The notes below the pieces were generated by a model, which made no database searches, was not told the DNA's origin, and was given only the letters and a program-made list of their open reading frames with translations. A program made the position numbers and the translations under genes. From Lachnospiraceae bacterium (GTDB lineage Bacteria; Bacillota; Clostridia; Lachnospirales; Lachnospiraceae): a stretch of DNA of 64,000 bases. Below are positions 8,315-17,422 of this stretch, piece by piece. The stretch lies in contig JAHZAV010000001.1 in NCBI GenBank assembly GCA_019423745.1, forward strand, positions 124,001-188,000, read 5' to 3'. Numbering within the stretch: the stretch's first letter is position 1; the number at the start of each line of letters is the position of its first letter.

Positions 8315-8794
8315 TTAAATGGTGATATCTGCAAAAACAGCTGCCGTTACTTTTTTAAGATCCATAGGGGAAAGCTGAAGCTGCATTCCCAGTTTTCCGC
8401 CACTGATATAAATCAATTCCATATCTTGTGCTTCCTGTTGTATCACGGTAGGAAACTGTTTTTTCATTCCCACGGATGTACAACCGCCACGGACATATCC
8501 AGTTACTTTAGTAAGTTCCTTTAAAGGAAGCATTTCCAGAGATTTTTCTCCTACTGCCCGAGCAGCCTTTTTAAAATCAATTTCTCTGGCGATTGGAATA
8601 ACAAATACATAATGAGCACCTGTCTTTCCAACAGTAACTAACGTTTTAAATACTTGTTCATGAGGAAGTCCCAGCTGGTCTGCCACATGAATCCCATCTG
8701 TAAATTCGTCGCATTCATAGGTCTGGTATGTGTAAGGAATTTTATGCCTGTCAAGAATGCGCATTGCATTTGTCTTTAATTCTTTTTTACCCAT
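8315..8794 (-). CDS. ybaK: YbaK/EbsC-type aminoacyl-tRNA deacylase
   Basis: 159 residues of YbaK/prolyl-tRNA editing fold. Visible conserved parts are a FKTLVTVG segment, a family Lys in DFKKAARAVG and the loop GYVRGGCTSVGMKK. YbaK hydrolyses Cys-tRNA(Pro) and related mischarged tRNAs in trans, improving translation fidelity. It starts 55 bases after the TIGR03936 gene. The length and motifs fit YbaK rather than the ProX editing family. Confidence 0.9.
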   Translation of the reverse strand: MGKKELKTNAMRILDRHKIPYTYQTYECDEFTDGIHVADQLGLPHEQVFKTLVTVGKTGAHYVFVIPIAREIDFKKAARAVGEKSLEMLPLKELTKVTGYVRGGCTSVGMKKQFPTVIQQEAQDMELIYISGGKLGMQLQLSPMDLKKVTAAVFADITI

Positions 8795-8849
8795 AGTTCC
8801 TCCAGTTTCCTATCATACCACTAATTCCGTACTTCGTGCAAGTATTAGC

Positions 8850-9554
8850 TTATATAATGTCTGTTCCCAGAGAGTCCAGCGTACAAAAATACCCAGCCCC
8901 TTTACTGCTGTCCTTCGCATACAATTCCAATCTATGAAAATGAAGACAATCTTTCTTTTCCTGCCCTGATTTTTCATAAAAAGCATCCATAACAAGATCC
9001 GGTTTCAGATTTGCTTCACTCCCTGCAGCGAGTTTAAGATACATCCCATTCGGTCTGACTTCCATCTGATAGATCATCGGACGAATATCCGTCTCTTTTT
9101 CACTGCGTTTTGTCTTTTTCATAATAAGTATTTCAGAAGCTGAAAGAAAATTTTCCAATTCCGCTGCCCAGAAACCTGGGAGTTTGGTTTCTTCCTTTAA
9201 TGTTACCAGGTAATCTGCCGCAGCTACGATAGTCATGCCACTACTTTTTTTATCTTCAGCGATTTGGCGGAAACTTAAGACTTCAATTCCTTCTGCCATT
9301 ACCTGATTTAACGCCTGCACAGCTTTTGCAGATGATATTGGTTCGGCCAGTTCAATATCCATATATTCCGCATCGCTTGTAAGACCAATTCCAAGAGGCT
9401 GTGCAAAAGACATAATCATATGAGGACTGTAACCGCTGGTAAAGGCAATGGGAATTTCGGCTCTTCTCATGGCTTTCTGAAAAAATCTCATCACATCCAA
9501 ATGACCAATAAAACGCATTATACCATACTTTCGAAATTTAATTCTTACCTTCAA
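8850..9554 (-). CDS. TIGR03936-type radical SAM-associated protein (DUF2344)
   Basis: I place the start at a TTG at 9554 (234 residues, KVRIKFRKYGIMRFIGHLD after the initiator), eight bases after GGGAGG. A GTG at 9557 is an alternative, and the longer ATG frame reaches far into the upstream gene. The family is found beside TIGR03960 radical SAM proteins and is presumed to work with them; its biochemical role is unknown. The start overlaps the TIGR03960 stop by 17 bases, indicating coupled translation. Confidence 0.88.
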   Translation of the reverse strand: MKVRIKFRKYGIMRFIGHLDVMRFFQKAMRRAEIPIAFTSGYSPHMIMSFAQPLGIGLTSDAEYMDIELAEPISSAKAVQALNQVMAEGIEVLSFRQIAEDKKSSGMTIVAAADYLVTLKEETKLPGFWAAELENFLSASEILIMKKTKRSEKETDIRPMIYQMEVRPNGMYLKLAAGSEANLKPDLVMDAFYEKSGQEKKDCLHFHRLELYAKDSSKGAGYFCTLDSLGTDII

Positions 9555-11403
9555 CACAGACACCTCCCTTCCATTTTGCAACACCACAGCCTGAACATTG
9601 CTGTCGGCAATTGGGAGTAATTTCACCTTTCATGGCACGTTCCCATTCCCTCTTTAAAAATGCTTTTGTGACACCAATATCAATAAAATCCCATGGCAAA
9701 AGTTCGTCCAAGTCTCGCACTCTTTCATTGTAAAAAGCAATATCAAGTCCATTATTATCAAAAGCTTTCAGCCATTTTTCGTAGTCAAAGTACTCGGTCC
9801 ATGCATCATATATACATCCCATTCGGTATGCGTCCAGAATTACATCTGCAATTCGACGGTCACCTCTTGCAAGTACCCCTTCCAGGACAGTTACCTCAGC
9901 GTCATGCCAATTGTATTTCAGACTTTTACGGTTTAATTGATTCTGGAATGCATGTTTTACAATGGCAGCTCTGGCAATATATTCTTCATTCTTATACATC
10001 CTTGCCCACTGAAAGGGAGTAAATGGCTTTGGAATAAAAAAGGAAGAACTGGCTGTAATCTGACATTTTCCATTCCTTTGTTCTTTTGGAATTTCATAGT
10101 AACGTCTTGCAACCTTGTCAGCAAGGACAGCAATCGCCTCCATATCTTCCTGCGTTTCCGTAGGAAGTCCAAGCATAAAATAAAGCTTTACTTTATTCCA
10201 GCCACCTTCAAAAGCTGCACCTGCTCCGTCCAAAATATCTTCCTCTGTCAATCCTTTGTTAATGACATTTCGCATACGCTGTGATCCTGCCTCAGGTGCA
10301 AATGTAAGACTGCTTTTACGGATATCCTGTACTTTGCTCATTACGTCAAGAGAAAACGCATCAATTCTAAGAGAGGGAAGGGAAATATTAATGCCTTTTC
10401 CTTTGAATTCCTCAATCAAAAAGGTGACAATTTCTTTTAATTGACTATAATCGCTGGAGCTCAGAGAACTTAACGATATTTCTTCATGCCCGGTATTTTT
10501 CAGCATCTTCCATGCATACTCTTTTAGATCTTCCACATTTCTTTCACGGGTAGGACGATAAAGCATTCCAGCTTGACAGAACCGACATCCACGGATGCAT
10601 CCTCTCTGAATTTCCAATACAACTCTATCCTGAGTAACTTTTATAAAAGGAACTACCGGAGCTTCCGGATAAGTTGTTTCTTCCATGTCCATCATAACCT
10701 GTTTCTTAACAGTTTCCGGCGCACAGGCATTATTAGGGGTAAAAGCAGCAAGTGTTCCGTCAGCTTTGTAAGAAGCGGTATAGAAAGCAGGCACATAAAT
10801 TCCCTCTACACCAGCTGCTTTTTCAAGAAAGTCCCTACGCGTACCGCCATTTATCTTGTTCTCTTTATAAAGGTCCAAAAGCTGACGATATACCGTTTCT
10901 CCTTCTCCAATATAGAAAAGATCGAAAAACGGCGCCAGGGGCTCTGGATTATAAGCACAAGGACCTCCTCCGATTATAATCGGATCTTCCTCAGTCCTAT
11001 CTGCTGACAATAGGGAAATTTGACTAAGATCCAAAATCTGGAGAATATTGGTATAACACATTTCATACTGAATCGTTATCCCAAGAAAATCAAAATCCTT
11101 GATAGGATCCTGTGATTCCAAAGCAAAAAGAGGAATGTTTTCCCGGCGCATAATCTCATCCAGATCTACCCAGGGAGAATATACTCTTTCACACCATACA
11201 TCATCCATTCGGTTAAACATATCGTATAAAATCTGAATTCCCAAATGAGACATACCGATTTCATATACGTCCGGGAAGCACATGGCGAAACGAATATCAA
11301 CTTCTCCTTTATCTTTCATGACGGAATTAATCTCACCGCCGATATAACGGGCTGGTTTTTCAATTTTTAGTAATATTTCATCATTTAATGCTAATTTTCT
11401 CAT
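9538..11403 (-). CDS. TIGR03960-type B12-binding-like radical SAM protein
   Basis: 621 residues. The N-terminal third resembles a B12-binding-like fold (FPDVYEIGMSHLGIQIL). The radical SAM cluster motif is CIRGCRFCQAG around residue 270, with GGGP and APEAGSQRMR further along. A late Cys group (CRQQCSGCG) at the C-terminus may bind a second cluster. Function is unknown, but the pair TIGR03960-TIGR03936 is widely conserved next to ribonuclease G and the rplU cluster in Firmicutes, suggesting an RNA- or ribosome-linked modification. Ribonuclease G is not present here. Confidence 0.9.
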   Translation of the reverse strand: MRKLALNDEILLKIEKPARYIGGEINSVMKDKGEVDIRFAMCFPDVYEIGMSHLGIQILYDMFNRMDDVWCERVYSPWVDLDEIMRRENIPLFALESQDPIKDFDFLGITIQYEMCYTNILQILDLSQISLLSADRTEEDPIIIGGGPCAYNPEPLAPFFDLFYIGEGETVYRQLLDLYKENKINGGTRRDFLEKAAGVEGIYVPAFYTASYKADGTLAAFTPNNACAPETVKKQVMMDMEETTYPEAPVVPFIKVTQDRVVLEIQRGCIRGCRFCQAGMLYRPTRERNVEDLKEYAWKMLKNTGHEEISLSSLSSSDYSQLKEIVTFLIEEFKGKGINISLPSLRIDAFSLDVMSKVQDIRKSSLTFAPEAGSQRMRNVINKGLTEEDILDGAGAAFEGGWNKVKLYFMLGLPTETQEDMEAIAVLADKVARRYYEIPKEQRNGKCQITASSSFFIPKPFTPFQWARMYKNEEYIARAAIVKHAFQNQLNRKSLKYNWHDAEVTVLEGVLARGDRRIADVILDAYRMGCIYDAWTEYFDYEKWLKAFDNNGLDIAFYNERVRDLDELLPWDFIDIGVTKAFLKREWERAMKGEITPNCRQQCSGCGVAKWKGGVCVEGKN

Positions 11404-11420
11404 ATAACACCTTGTAATTT

Positions 11421-11426
11421 ATTATA
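11421..11426 (-). promoter_or_regulatory. Possible -10 box upstream of the TIGR03960 gene
   Basis: A perfect TATAAT on the minus strand lies 18 bases before the ATG at 11403, followed by an AAGGTG ribosome binding site. The -35 region at the correct distance (AGAAAT) is poor, so this is only suggestive. Confidence 0.35.
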
Positions 11427-11665
11427 CATATATACAAAATTCAATTTCTGGTTTATTGGTTACAAAATTGTCTATCATTTCAACATTCTTTTCTAATCTC
11501 TTCTAATATCAAGGAAGAGAAATTGACCGTATAAATTGTACTAAACAGGATGGGGTTTGTCAAATTGGATAAGTGTTACAATACAGCACTTTTAGAGTGG
11601 TGAATTGGGTCATTGATCAAAAAAAGATTGATTTTCTTCTGTTCTGTTTTTCTGAAAGAATATAC

Positions 11666-11692
11666 AATAAGGCGGAACTTAGTTCCACCTTA
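11666..11692 (-). terminator. Palindromic hairpin downstream of the 11802 gene
   Basis: A nearly perfect 27-base inverted repeat (arms ATAAGGCGGAAC and GTTCCACCTTAT, one mismatch, three-base loop). On the minus strand it is followed by TTGTATATTC rather than a clean T run, so termination is probable but weak. It lies about 110 bases beyond the stop of the small membrane protein. Confidence 0.45.
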
Positions 11693-11801
11693 TATGATTT
11701 ATCGTCTTTCATCTACACCTTCATATTTTAAGAATCACTGGTCTACTTTTATTCTATCCCCAAGTAAAAGATTTTTCCTAACCATAAACTACTTATAAAT
11801 T

Positions 11802-12200
11802 TTATTTCTTTATAAATAGCATCCGGATATATCTAAAAATTTCCAACCCTATTATAATTGATCCTACTCTTAGAAAATTTTGCCAATTTAAATGAAATGA
11901 AACTGGATAAAACGAGAAATAAATCAGCTGTATAAAAAGTGTTGACATCCAGATGGCAGGGATATCTAATAGCAATATATCTAAAATAAGAGTTTCCTTT
12001 TTCTTTGGGCAATAGGCTATATAGCTAATTATGATTCCCAGTAATATGTTTGAAAGAAAATAGACACCATATTTTATGAACATAGTTGTTATAGGAGATT
12101 CTGATAAAAGTTCAATCTTATTATATAAATCTGTGTATAACAAAAATAAATAGCAATATAGAATTACAATAAATATATAGGGCTTTTTATTTACTTTCAT
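11802..12200 (-). CDS. Small four-helix membrane protein of unknown function
   Basis: 132 residues from the ATG at 12200, which has GGTGGAG nine bases upstream; a GTG five codons earlier lies inside that site. Four hydrophobic segments are visible (about residues 6-24, 42-63, 72-92 and 108-126), with basic residues at both ends. I do not recognise the family; it vaguely resembles GtrA/DUF-type small membrane proteins of polysaccharide loci. Codon use is very AT-rich. It lies between a COG5610 HAD gene and a gene-free stretch, and might belong to a cell-surface glycan function, but that is speculation. Confidence 0.6.
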   Translation of the reverse strand: MKVNKKPYIFIVILYCYLFLLYTDLYNKIELLSESPITTMFIKYGVYFLSNILLGIIISYIAYCPKKKETLILDILLLDIPAIWMSTLFIQLIYFSFYPVSFHLNWQNFLRVGSIIIGLEIFRYIRMLFIKK

Positions 12201-12283
12201 ACTAATATTCTCCACCGCCTAGTGCTAATTCTATCACTCTGTTTTATTTGCTTGGTACACCTACAAATAAATGCGAAGAAATA

Positions 12284-12309
12284 GACAGTAAAGGCAACCT
12301 TTTTACCGT
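12284..12309 (-). terminator. Possible weak terminator after the COG5610 gene
   Basis: On the minus strand an imperfect stem (ACGGTAAA with GG, loop TTG, CC with TTTACTGT) with a two-base bulge is followed by CTATTTCTTC. It lies just after the HAD gene stop; the T tract is interrupted. Confidence 0.35.
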
Positions 12310-12324
12310 ATCTGCTTCTATATT

Positions 12325-14604
12325 TTACACTATAACTATATCCGATTCAAAATGAATATGCGTTATATAGCCAATTGCTGGCCCGATCAGAAAACTAGGA
12401 TCAGTTGTTTGAATTCTTCTTAAACGTCCCGGTAACCCCAGTGCTAAACCCGGTACTTTTACATGGTGTCTCTTTCCATCTACCTTCACAGCATAGTTTC
12501 GAATTTTTATATATTTCCCTTCTATAGGATCGATTCGGAACTGCTTTATATTCAGATCCACATCTAGATCAATGAAATATCTTATACCTTCTTGGCGCAA
12601 GGGAACCAGAATACTGTCTTTCTCATTAAATCCTTGTCCAAAATCGCAGTAAATTTTGGCAAATTCCAGGTTATAAGCATAATACTTTTGAATAGAATCT
12701 TCTCGATACGCTTCACTACTCAAAATATACTTCATAAGCCATCTGTCATTCGGGGATAGATATGCAGAATCCATATAATACGCTCCTTCCCAGAAAGAGC
12801 GATCTACATGGCGTCTTAGTTCCAACCAATTTCGATTACACAAATCCTCTTTTTTCAGCTGTACTACATATGGATACTGCTGATTGCATCCCGGCGCAGA
12901 GTCGACCAACAGGTCTTTAAAATGACGGATATCCTCTTCCTTCTTATTCGTCATCATTTCCCTATACGGTTTCAGGCATACCTGCGGCCGGAGCTGATCC
13001 ATATAGTTCCAATATTCAAGACATTTCTCCGCAGCGTCAAGTGCTGCTTTCTGGAACCTCGCAATCAGTTTGTACTGATCTGAAGGTCGACTCATAACAG
13101 GTATGATCTTCTCTTCTTTCCTTTCATATCCCCAAGTTGATCCATGAGATGCTGAAAACAGCCATTCGTACATCATTCCATTTCTATATATATTATTGGC
13201 ATCATTGTCGGGAATTCCGTCATCAAAAGCCCATCCGAACATACTGCAGTATTTTTGTCTTACGCTGGTATCCAACGTTCCAAAATAATATCCACGCACC
13301 CTCTTTCCCAAAAGTTTTTCCAGTGCATCTTGACAACTTCCAGCCCATCCGATATCCATAATATTAATACTATCCCACTGCGATATCTGATGTTGAGCTA
13401 GATATGCGGCCAGCAAATCTTTTTCATCTAAAAGACGATTTTTTACTATCTCCGACAGCCAAGCAGCCAGTTTTTGAACTTTCGGATAATTTCTCTGATT
13501 TACGATTTCGTCCATAGATTGCAGACCAAATAAATGAAGCGTCTGTTCAGTCACATCTTCTTCGTATAGGCGTACTGTTCTTAATACATCTCTTACCGAA
13601 GGTTTTCCATCTCGAAAACCACTTAGGTTTGTCATCAGCTTTATGACTTGATCCATCTGTGGTTCCAGTGCCATAACCGGAATCTGTAATGTATTTCTAG
13701 ATACATATACATAATCTGTCTGTATGTTTTTACCGGTTTTTTTGCAGATTTTTTCATATAATTGTTTAATCGCATATCCATCACGCGCCAGAAAGAATAG
13801 ATTATCCTCTTTACAGGTCATATCATAGAGCCATTTGGTAAATCCCATATAAATTGGAAATGCATAAGCAATACCGAATTGTTCCCAGTAATCGAAATAC
13901 TCCCCATTAAACAGCAGGTTGTTGCGGATGCCTGCCAAGATGGATTCAGATGGATTCAATGGAATGTCCCACGTAAAATAGGTTGATACATTTTTATAGA
14001 GAAGTGCTCGTATTCCAAAACGTTTTGCCTGCTCATAATCACTATCTTTATTATCCCCTATGTGTAACCATCTGCTTTTTTCCAGTCCGCATTCTTTCTG
14101 TACTGCTTCATAGAGTCCTCCGCTCCCTTTGTTAATCCTGAATTCATTGGAGACAAAGATATTCTCTTCCTGATATCCGCATTTTCTTAATAATTCCCCA
14201 ATAAATTGCGAACTCAGATACATATCTGAAATAAAGAGAATTTTTTTATGCTTGTTTTTACAATACAGATATATTTTTTTGATAAACGGATTTTCCGTAA
14301 TAAACTTTTTCTCTGTTTCCAGCTCCATCTGTTTAATTTCATCCGCATGGGCAGGTAGCAGCCTGCTTATCTCCCGATAGATTTCATCTAGATTAGATTC
14401 TCCATTTTGTACATGCAGTCTAGAATCTGCCTCAGCCTGAATTCGAAGTTCTGCAAAATTATCACACCAAGAAAGCCCCCTGATTTTTTCTCCCATAATC
14501 TCAAATATATCTGTTGGCTTGAGCACATTTCGCAAAATCAAGGTATCAAATATATCAAAGCTGACCACATCGGCATCATCACAACATCGCAGCCACTCAT
14601 CCAT
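12325..14604 (-). CDS. Large COG5610-type HAD-superfamily protein
   Basis: 759 residues. HAD motifs are all in the first 200: motif I FDIFDTL (about 15-21), motif II ISDMYLS, the Lys in INKGSGG and motif IV GDNKDSD. The remaining 550 residues match the long C-terminal extension of COG5610 proteins, which usually lie in capsule or O-antigen loci with glycosyltransferases. The substrate is not known. The ATG follows GGAGGGA. It lies 28 bases after proC, so it may share the proC transcript. A direct repeat GATGGATTCA occurs twice at about 13930-13960 on the plus strand. Confidence 0.78.
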   Translation of the reverse strand: MDEWLRCCDDADVVSFDIFDTLILRNVLKPTDIFEIMGEKIRGLSWCDNFAELRIQAEADSRLHVQNGESNLDEIYREISRLLPAHADEIKQMELETEKKFITENPFIKKIYLYCKNKHKKILFISDMYLSSQFIGELLRKCGYQEENIFVSNEFRINKGSGGLYEAVQKECGLEKSRWLHIGDNKDSDYEQAKRFGIRALLYKNVSTYFTWDIPLNPSESILAGIRNNLLFNGEYFDYWEQFGIAYAFPIYMGFTKWLYDMTCKEDNLFFLARDGYAIKQLYEKICKKTGKNIQTDYVYVSRNTLQIPVMALEPQMDQVIKLMTNLSGFRDGKPSVRDVLRTVRLYEEDVTEQTLHLFGLQSMDEIVNQRNYPKVQKLAAWLSEIVKNRLLDEKDLLAAYLAQHQISQWDSINIMDIGWAGSCQDALEKLLGKRVRGYYFGTLDTSVRQKYCSMFGWAFDDGIPDNDANNIYRNGMMYEWLFSASHGSTWGYERKEEKIIPVMSRPSDQYKLIARFQKAALDAAEKCLEYWNYMDQLRPQVCLKPYREMMTNKKEEDIRHFKDLLVDSAPGCNQQYPYVVQLKKEDLCNRNWLELRRHVDRSFWEGAYYMDSAYLSPNDRWLMKYILSSEAYREDSIQKYYAYNLEFAKIYCDFGQGFNEKDSILVPLRQEGIRYFIDLDVDLNIKQFRIDPIEGKYIKIRNYAVKVDGKRHHVKVPGLALGLPGRLRRIQTTDPSFLIGPAIGYITHIHFESDIVIV

Positions 14605-14632
14605 CAGCTATTTCCCTCCACACTTCATTATC

Positions 14633-15430
14633 TTATAATTGTCTTGACTTCTCTGTTGCTGCATTCACACACTCGATCACGGCGCCTCTCATCCCGCCTT
14701 TTTCCAGTGCTTCACAACCTTCAATCGTGGTACCGCCTGGTGAAGTTACCATATCCTTGAGCTGCCCCGGATGTATATCCATAGTAAGAATCATTTTGGC
14801 TGTACCAAGGCAGGTCTGGGCTGCCAACCGGTAAGCTGTAGCTCTGGGCAGTCCCTGTTTTACGCCGGCGTCTGCCATAGCTTCGATAAACATGGCCACA
14901 TAGGCTGGGCCGCCGCCACTCAAACCGCATACTGCATCGATTAGAGTTTCCGGCACCTTTTCTACTACTCCTATGGACTGGAACAGCTCTTCCGCGGACT
15001 TCATCTCCGTATCGGCAAGGTCATTGTCCGAGCAAAGAGCAAAGGCACCCTCAAACACCATCGCCGGAGTATTCGGCATAACACGCAGGATGCGAGGTCT
15101 TCCCTGGATTAAAGTCCGAAGCCTTTCCACGGTAATCCCAGCCACAATGGAAATAAGCCCCTTACCATTCAATGCGCCTTTGCACTGTGCCAACGCCTCC
15201 GCCGCCTGCTGCGGTTTCACCGCCAGAAGAACAATATCGCATTTCTCACATAAATCCGCATCGCTCTCTGCCAGAACAGCGCCCCATTTACTCGCTTTTT
15301 CCATCATCTCTTCTCTGATGTCGTAGACAATGGCATTTTCTTTTGATATAACGCCGCTTTCCAGTGCACCATGGAGGATGGCTCCTCCCATATTTCCGCA
15401 TCCAATCCATCCGATCTTCTTTGCTATCAT
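14633..15430 (-). CDS. proC: Pyrroline-5-carboxylate reductase
   Basis: 265 residues, typical. It reduces pyrroline-5-carboxylate to proline with NAD(P)H. The Rossmann start IGWIGCGNMGGAI, the VLAVKPQ segment and the C-terminal signature beginning SGGGPAYVAMFIEA and ending PGGTTIEG are clear. An AGGAGGAA ribosome binding site precedes the ATG at 15430. Other proline genes (proA, proB) are absent from the window. Base composition here is GC-richer than its left neighbour, the HAD gene. Confidence 0.96.
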   Translation of the reverse strand: MIAKKIGWIGCGNMGGAILHGALESGVISKENAIVYDIREEMMEKASKWGAVLAESDADLCEKCDIVLLAVKPQQAAEALAQCKGALNGKGLISIVAGITVERLRTLIQGRPRILRVMPNTPAMVFEGAFALCSDNDLADTEMKSAEELFQSIGVVEKVPETLIDAVCGLSGGGPAYVAMFIEAMADAGVKQGLPRATAYRLAAQTCLGTAKMILTMDIHPGQLKDMVTSPGGTTIEGCEALEKGGMRGAVIECVNAATEKSRQL

Positions 15431-15540
15431 CGTGTGTTCCTCCTCTTTCCTTTTATCACATTTCTTTATTTATCCTTACCACTTTTTTTGACGCTTAGTC
15501 AGTTTCCATCAAGAAACTCCTGTTTCGCTTCACAAAATTC

Positions 15541-16284
15541 CTATGTTGTAAGGGGACCCGCCGGAAATACTTCTTTGGGATACAGTTCTTCTTCCGAAAC
15601 TGTGTCCAGCATATCCAGATATTCCTGTCCGAACAGAGTGGTAAATTCTTCCAGAGCGTTGTTCACCGCCTTTTGACCGTCCTCCAACAGATCCTCCAGC
15701 AGGATTCGGCTGATGGCAGCCTTGATATGAGCGGTATGGAAGGTCATATCCTTCATACAGGAAGATCCCAGTTCCTTTTTCTTCACTGTCAGTACCTCGT
15801 TCTCCTCTGGCGTTAGCGGACAGCCCCAGTCAAACTCACACCGGGTGCCGCCCCAGCTCATAGGTTCTGTTATCTGTGTACAGACATAGTTGTCCTGATA
15901 GCCTTGGTACACCGCATTGTCTACATTGACACAGTACAACTTTCCGTACTCTGTAAGACCATGCTTTTTCCAGGCGTTGCACCAGGCACATTTTGAAATA
16001 TATGTCTGCAAAGTAGGCTCGATTCTGATCTGCCCAAATTCCATCTGCCCTGCAAAATCCGGCTTCCACTCACCATAGATCTGATTAGTCAGAGTATTGA
16101 TCTCGTCACCTTGGCTTTTGGCGTTGGCAGCCATCCGCCGTCCTCGCTCCTTACCATAAACCGTCATACCACGCAGGATAGCCGCTTTACCCTCTTCCCC
16201 TCTAAGAAGTACGGCATACTTTGCCAGAAGTGCAAAGAGTACCGCCTGATGTTCGATCTGTAAGCAAACAGTCTCTTTTGTCAT
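15541..16284 (-). CDS. L-2-amino-thiazoline-4-carboxylate hydrolase family protein
   Basis: 247 residues. The central KCAWCNAWKKHG and LTEYGKLYCVNVDNAVYQGY segments, with C-x2-C and YG-x2-YC, match the L-2-amino-thiazoline-4-carboxylic acid hydrolase family (PF14196). The founding enzyme of that family opens the thiazoline ring on the way to L-cysteine, but most gut members are uncharacterised. The spacing to proC is about 110 bases, and a promoter with an extended -10 is visible upstream. Ribosome binding site GGAGAGAAAGG. It may be a general thiazoline- or amide-cleaving enzyme; substrate is inference only. Confidence 0.72.
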   Translation of the reverse strand: MTKETVCLQIEHQAVLFALLAKYAVLLRGEEGKAAILRGMTVYGKERGRRMAANAKSQGDEINTLTNQIYGEWKPDFAGQMEFGQIRIEPTLQTYISKCAWCNAWKKHGLTEYGKLYCVNVDNAVYQGYQDNYVCTQITEPMSWGGTRCEFDWGCPLTPEENEVLTVKKKELGSSCMKDMTFHTAHIKAAISRILLEDLLEDGQKAVNNALEEFTTLFGQEYLDMLDTVSEEELYPKEVFPAGPLTT

Positions 16285-16392
16285 TCCTTTCTCTCCTTTC
16301 CATGCTCCGATAGCATCACATATTTAAATACACATTCTCTGGGTACAGGATATAAAACGCTACCATAATCCGCACCTCGATTCTTATTACTG

Positions 16393-16421
16393 AGTATAGC
16401 ATATTCCAGTACTTTTTTGAT
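16393..16421 (-). promoter_or_regulatory. Extended -10 promoter upstream of the 15541 gene
   Basis: Minus-strand TATACT (16398-16393) is preceded by TGC, an extended -10 arrangement, with a weak -35 (ATCAAA) at 17 bases. It lies about 110 bases upstream of the ATG at 16284. Confidence 0.45.
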
Positions 16422-16449
16422 CTTATTCCGCTTATTAATATATAATAAT

Positions 16450-16516
16450 AAAAGAACTAAGACGATAGAAGCATTGAGGCCGCCTCAAGAGTTAGACTTC
16501 TTATCTTTTTAGTTCC
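16450..16516 (-). terminator. Long branched hairpin after the nucleoside hydrolase gene
   Basis: Outer arms AAGAACTAA (16451) and TTAGTTC (16509), an inner pair GATAGAAG/CTTCTTATC and an inner hairpin TTGAGGC/CCTCAA stack into one imperfect structure. On the minus strand it is followed by TTTTATTATTATA. It lies 45 bases after the nucleoside hydrolase stop and probably acts as terminator. Confidence 0.6.
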
Positions 16517-16561
16517 TTTTTCCTTCCATATTCTTGTTAATCCTTTTTTTACTGACATCCT

Positions 16562-17419
16562 TTATTTTCCAAGCCAGCACTGATATATATGTTCCTTCCA
16601 TGCATCTGCATTATCGATCTCCGGTAAATTGCAGCGTGTATCCCCATCGTCTGATTTTCTAAGATATCCGCTTTTCAGATCTTCTATCGATAGATTTAAC
16701 CGCATCGGTTTATCCTGAAAGAATTCTTTTCTCATCAGATATACGGCTGCCGTCACATCCCAATTATAAAATCCTTCTATTCCATAACCTGCTTCATTAT
16801 AGTGGAACCAATCATTTGTTTTATCAAGAATATATTTCCCTTTTTTGTTTCCACACCCCAATTTTTTTTGATATTCTTCTTTTGTAAAAATTACTTTAAG
16901 GCAGTTATTCCCGGTAATTACGGCTACATTTTTCCCTTTTGTAAGAACAGTGTGTGTCGCTTTTGGATCACAGGAAAAATTCAATTCTTTCATCTCACGT
17001 TTTTTAAATACTAAAGGATCTGTGATCCCTCCCATAAGTACAATTTCCTTTACTTTATCAAAAAAGCAGGAATCCTCGTCATACGCTCCCTGCAAATTTG
17101 TCAGGGATCCTGTTGCAAGTATAGAGATTTCTCCTGGATACTTATTCACCATTTTCACCAGGTAGGACGATGCTTCACTTTTATAGCAACCCGCCTGTGC
17201 CCCACCCTTTACAACCGGAATGTCCTCTTTTCCAATTTCCTTTAGCATCTGCAATGTGTTTTCATGCACCGCCTCCAATTTATTGTTGCCGTATGTAGTC
17301 GTTATGGCAATAACTTCCGCGTCCGGACAGCCCAATAAATAAAGCAGTGCCAGTCCGTCATCCACATCACAATCCTTAATTCCCATCGTATTATCACAAT
17401 CAAATATGATTCTTTTCAC
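16562..17419 (-). CDS. Nucleoside hydrolase (IUNH family)
   Basis: 285 residues. It hydrolyses the N-glycosidic bond of nucleosides to free base and ribose. The N-terminal calcium-binding cluster appears as DCDNTMGIKDCDVDDG (residues 6-21), a longer variant of the usual DxDxxxDD. Later motifs are GGAQAG, LATGSLTNL, VLMGG and the FSCDPKATHTVL block typical of the family. Base preference cannot be read. It begins three bases after the TVP38 gene, so the two share a transcript ending in the hairpin at 16450. Confidence 0.87.
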   Translation of the reverse strand: MKRIIFDCDNTMGIKDCDVDDGLALLYLLGCPDAEVIAITTTYGNNKLEAVHENTLQMLKEIGKEDIPVVKGGAQAGCYKSEASSYLVKMVNKYPGEISILATGSLTNLQGAYDEDSCFFDKVKEIVLMGGITDPLVFKKREMKELNFSCDPKATHTVLTKGKNVAVITGNNCLKVIFTKEEYQKKLGCGNKKGKYILDKTNDWFHYNEAGYGIEGFYNWDVTAAVYLMRKEFFQDKPMRLNLSIEDLKSGYLRKSDDGDTRCNLPEIDNADAWKEHIYQCWLGK

Positions 17420-17422
17420 TAA

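Larger units (their letters stand above)
11404..11801. other. Intergenic stretch of about 400 bases without a supported gene
   Basis: AT-rich region between the TIGR03960 gene and the small membrane protein. It contains the -10 box noted at 11421 and the palindrome at 11666. A 61-codon plus-strand frame (11613-11798) has a TTG start, no good ribosome binding site and spans the palindrome, so I do not call it. I see no tRNA fold or recognisable gene remnant. Confidence 0.6.

Noticed and set aside
11613..11798. Plus-strand 61-codon frame
   Set aside because: TTG start, no convincing ribosome binding site, spans a palindrome that looks like a terminator.
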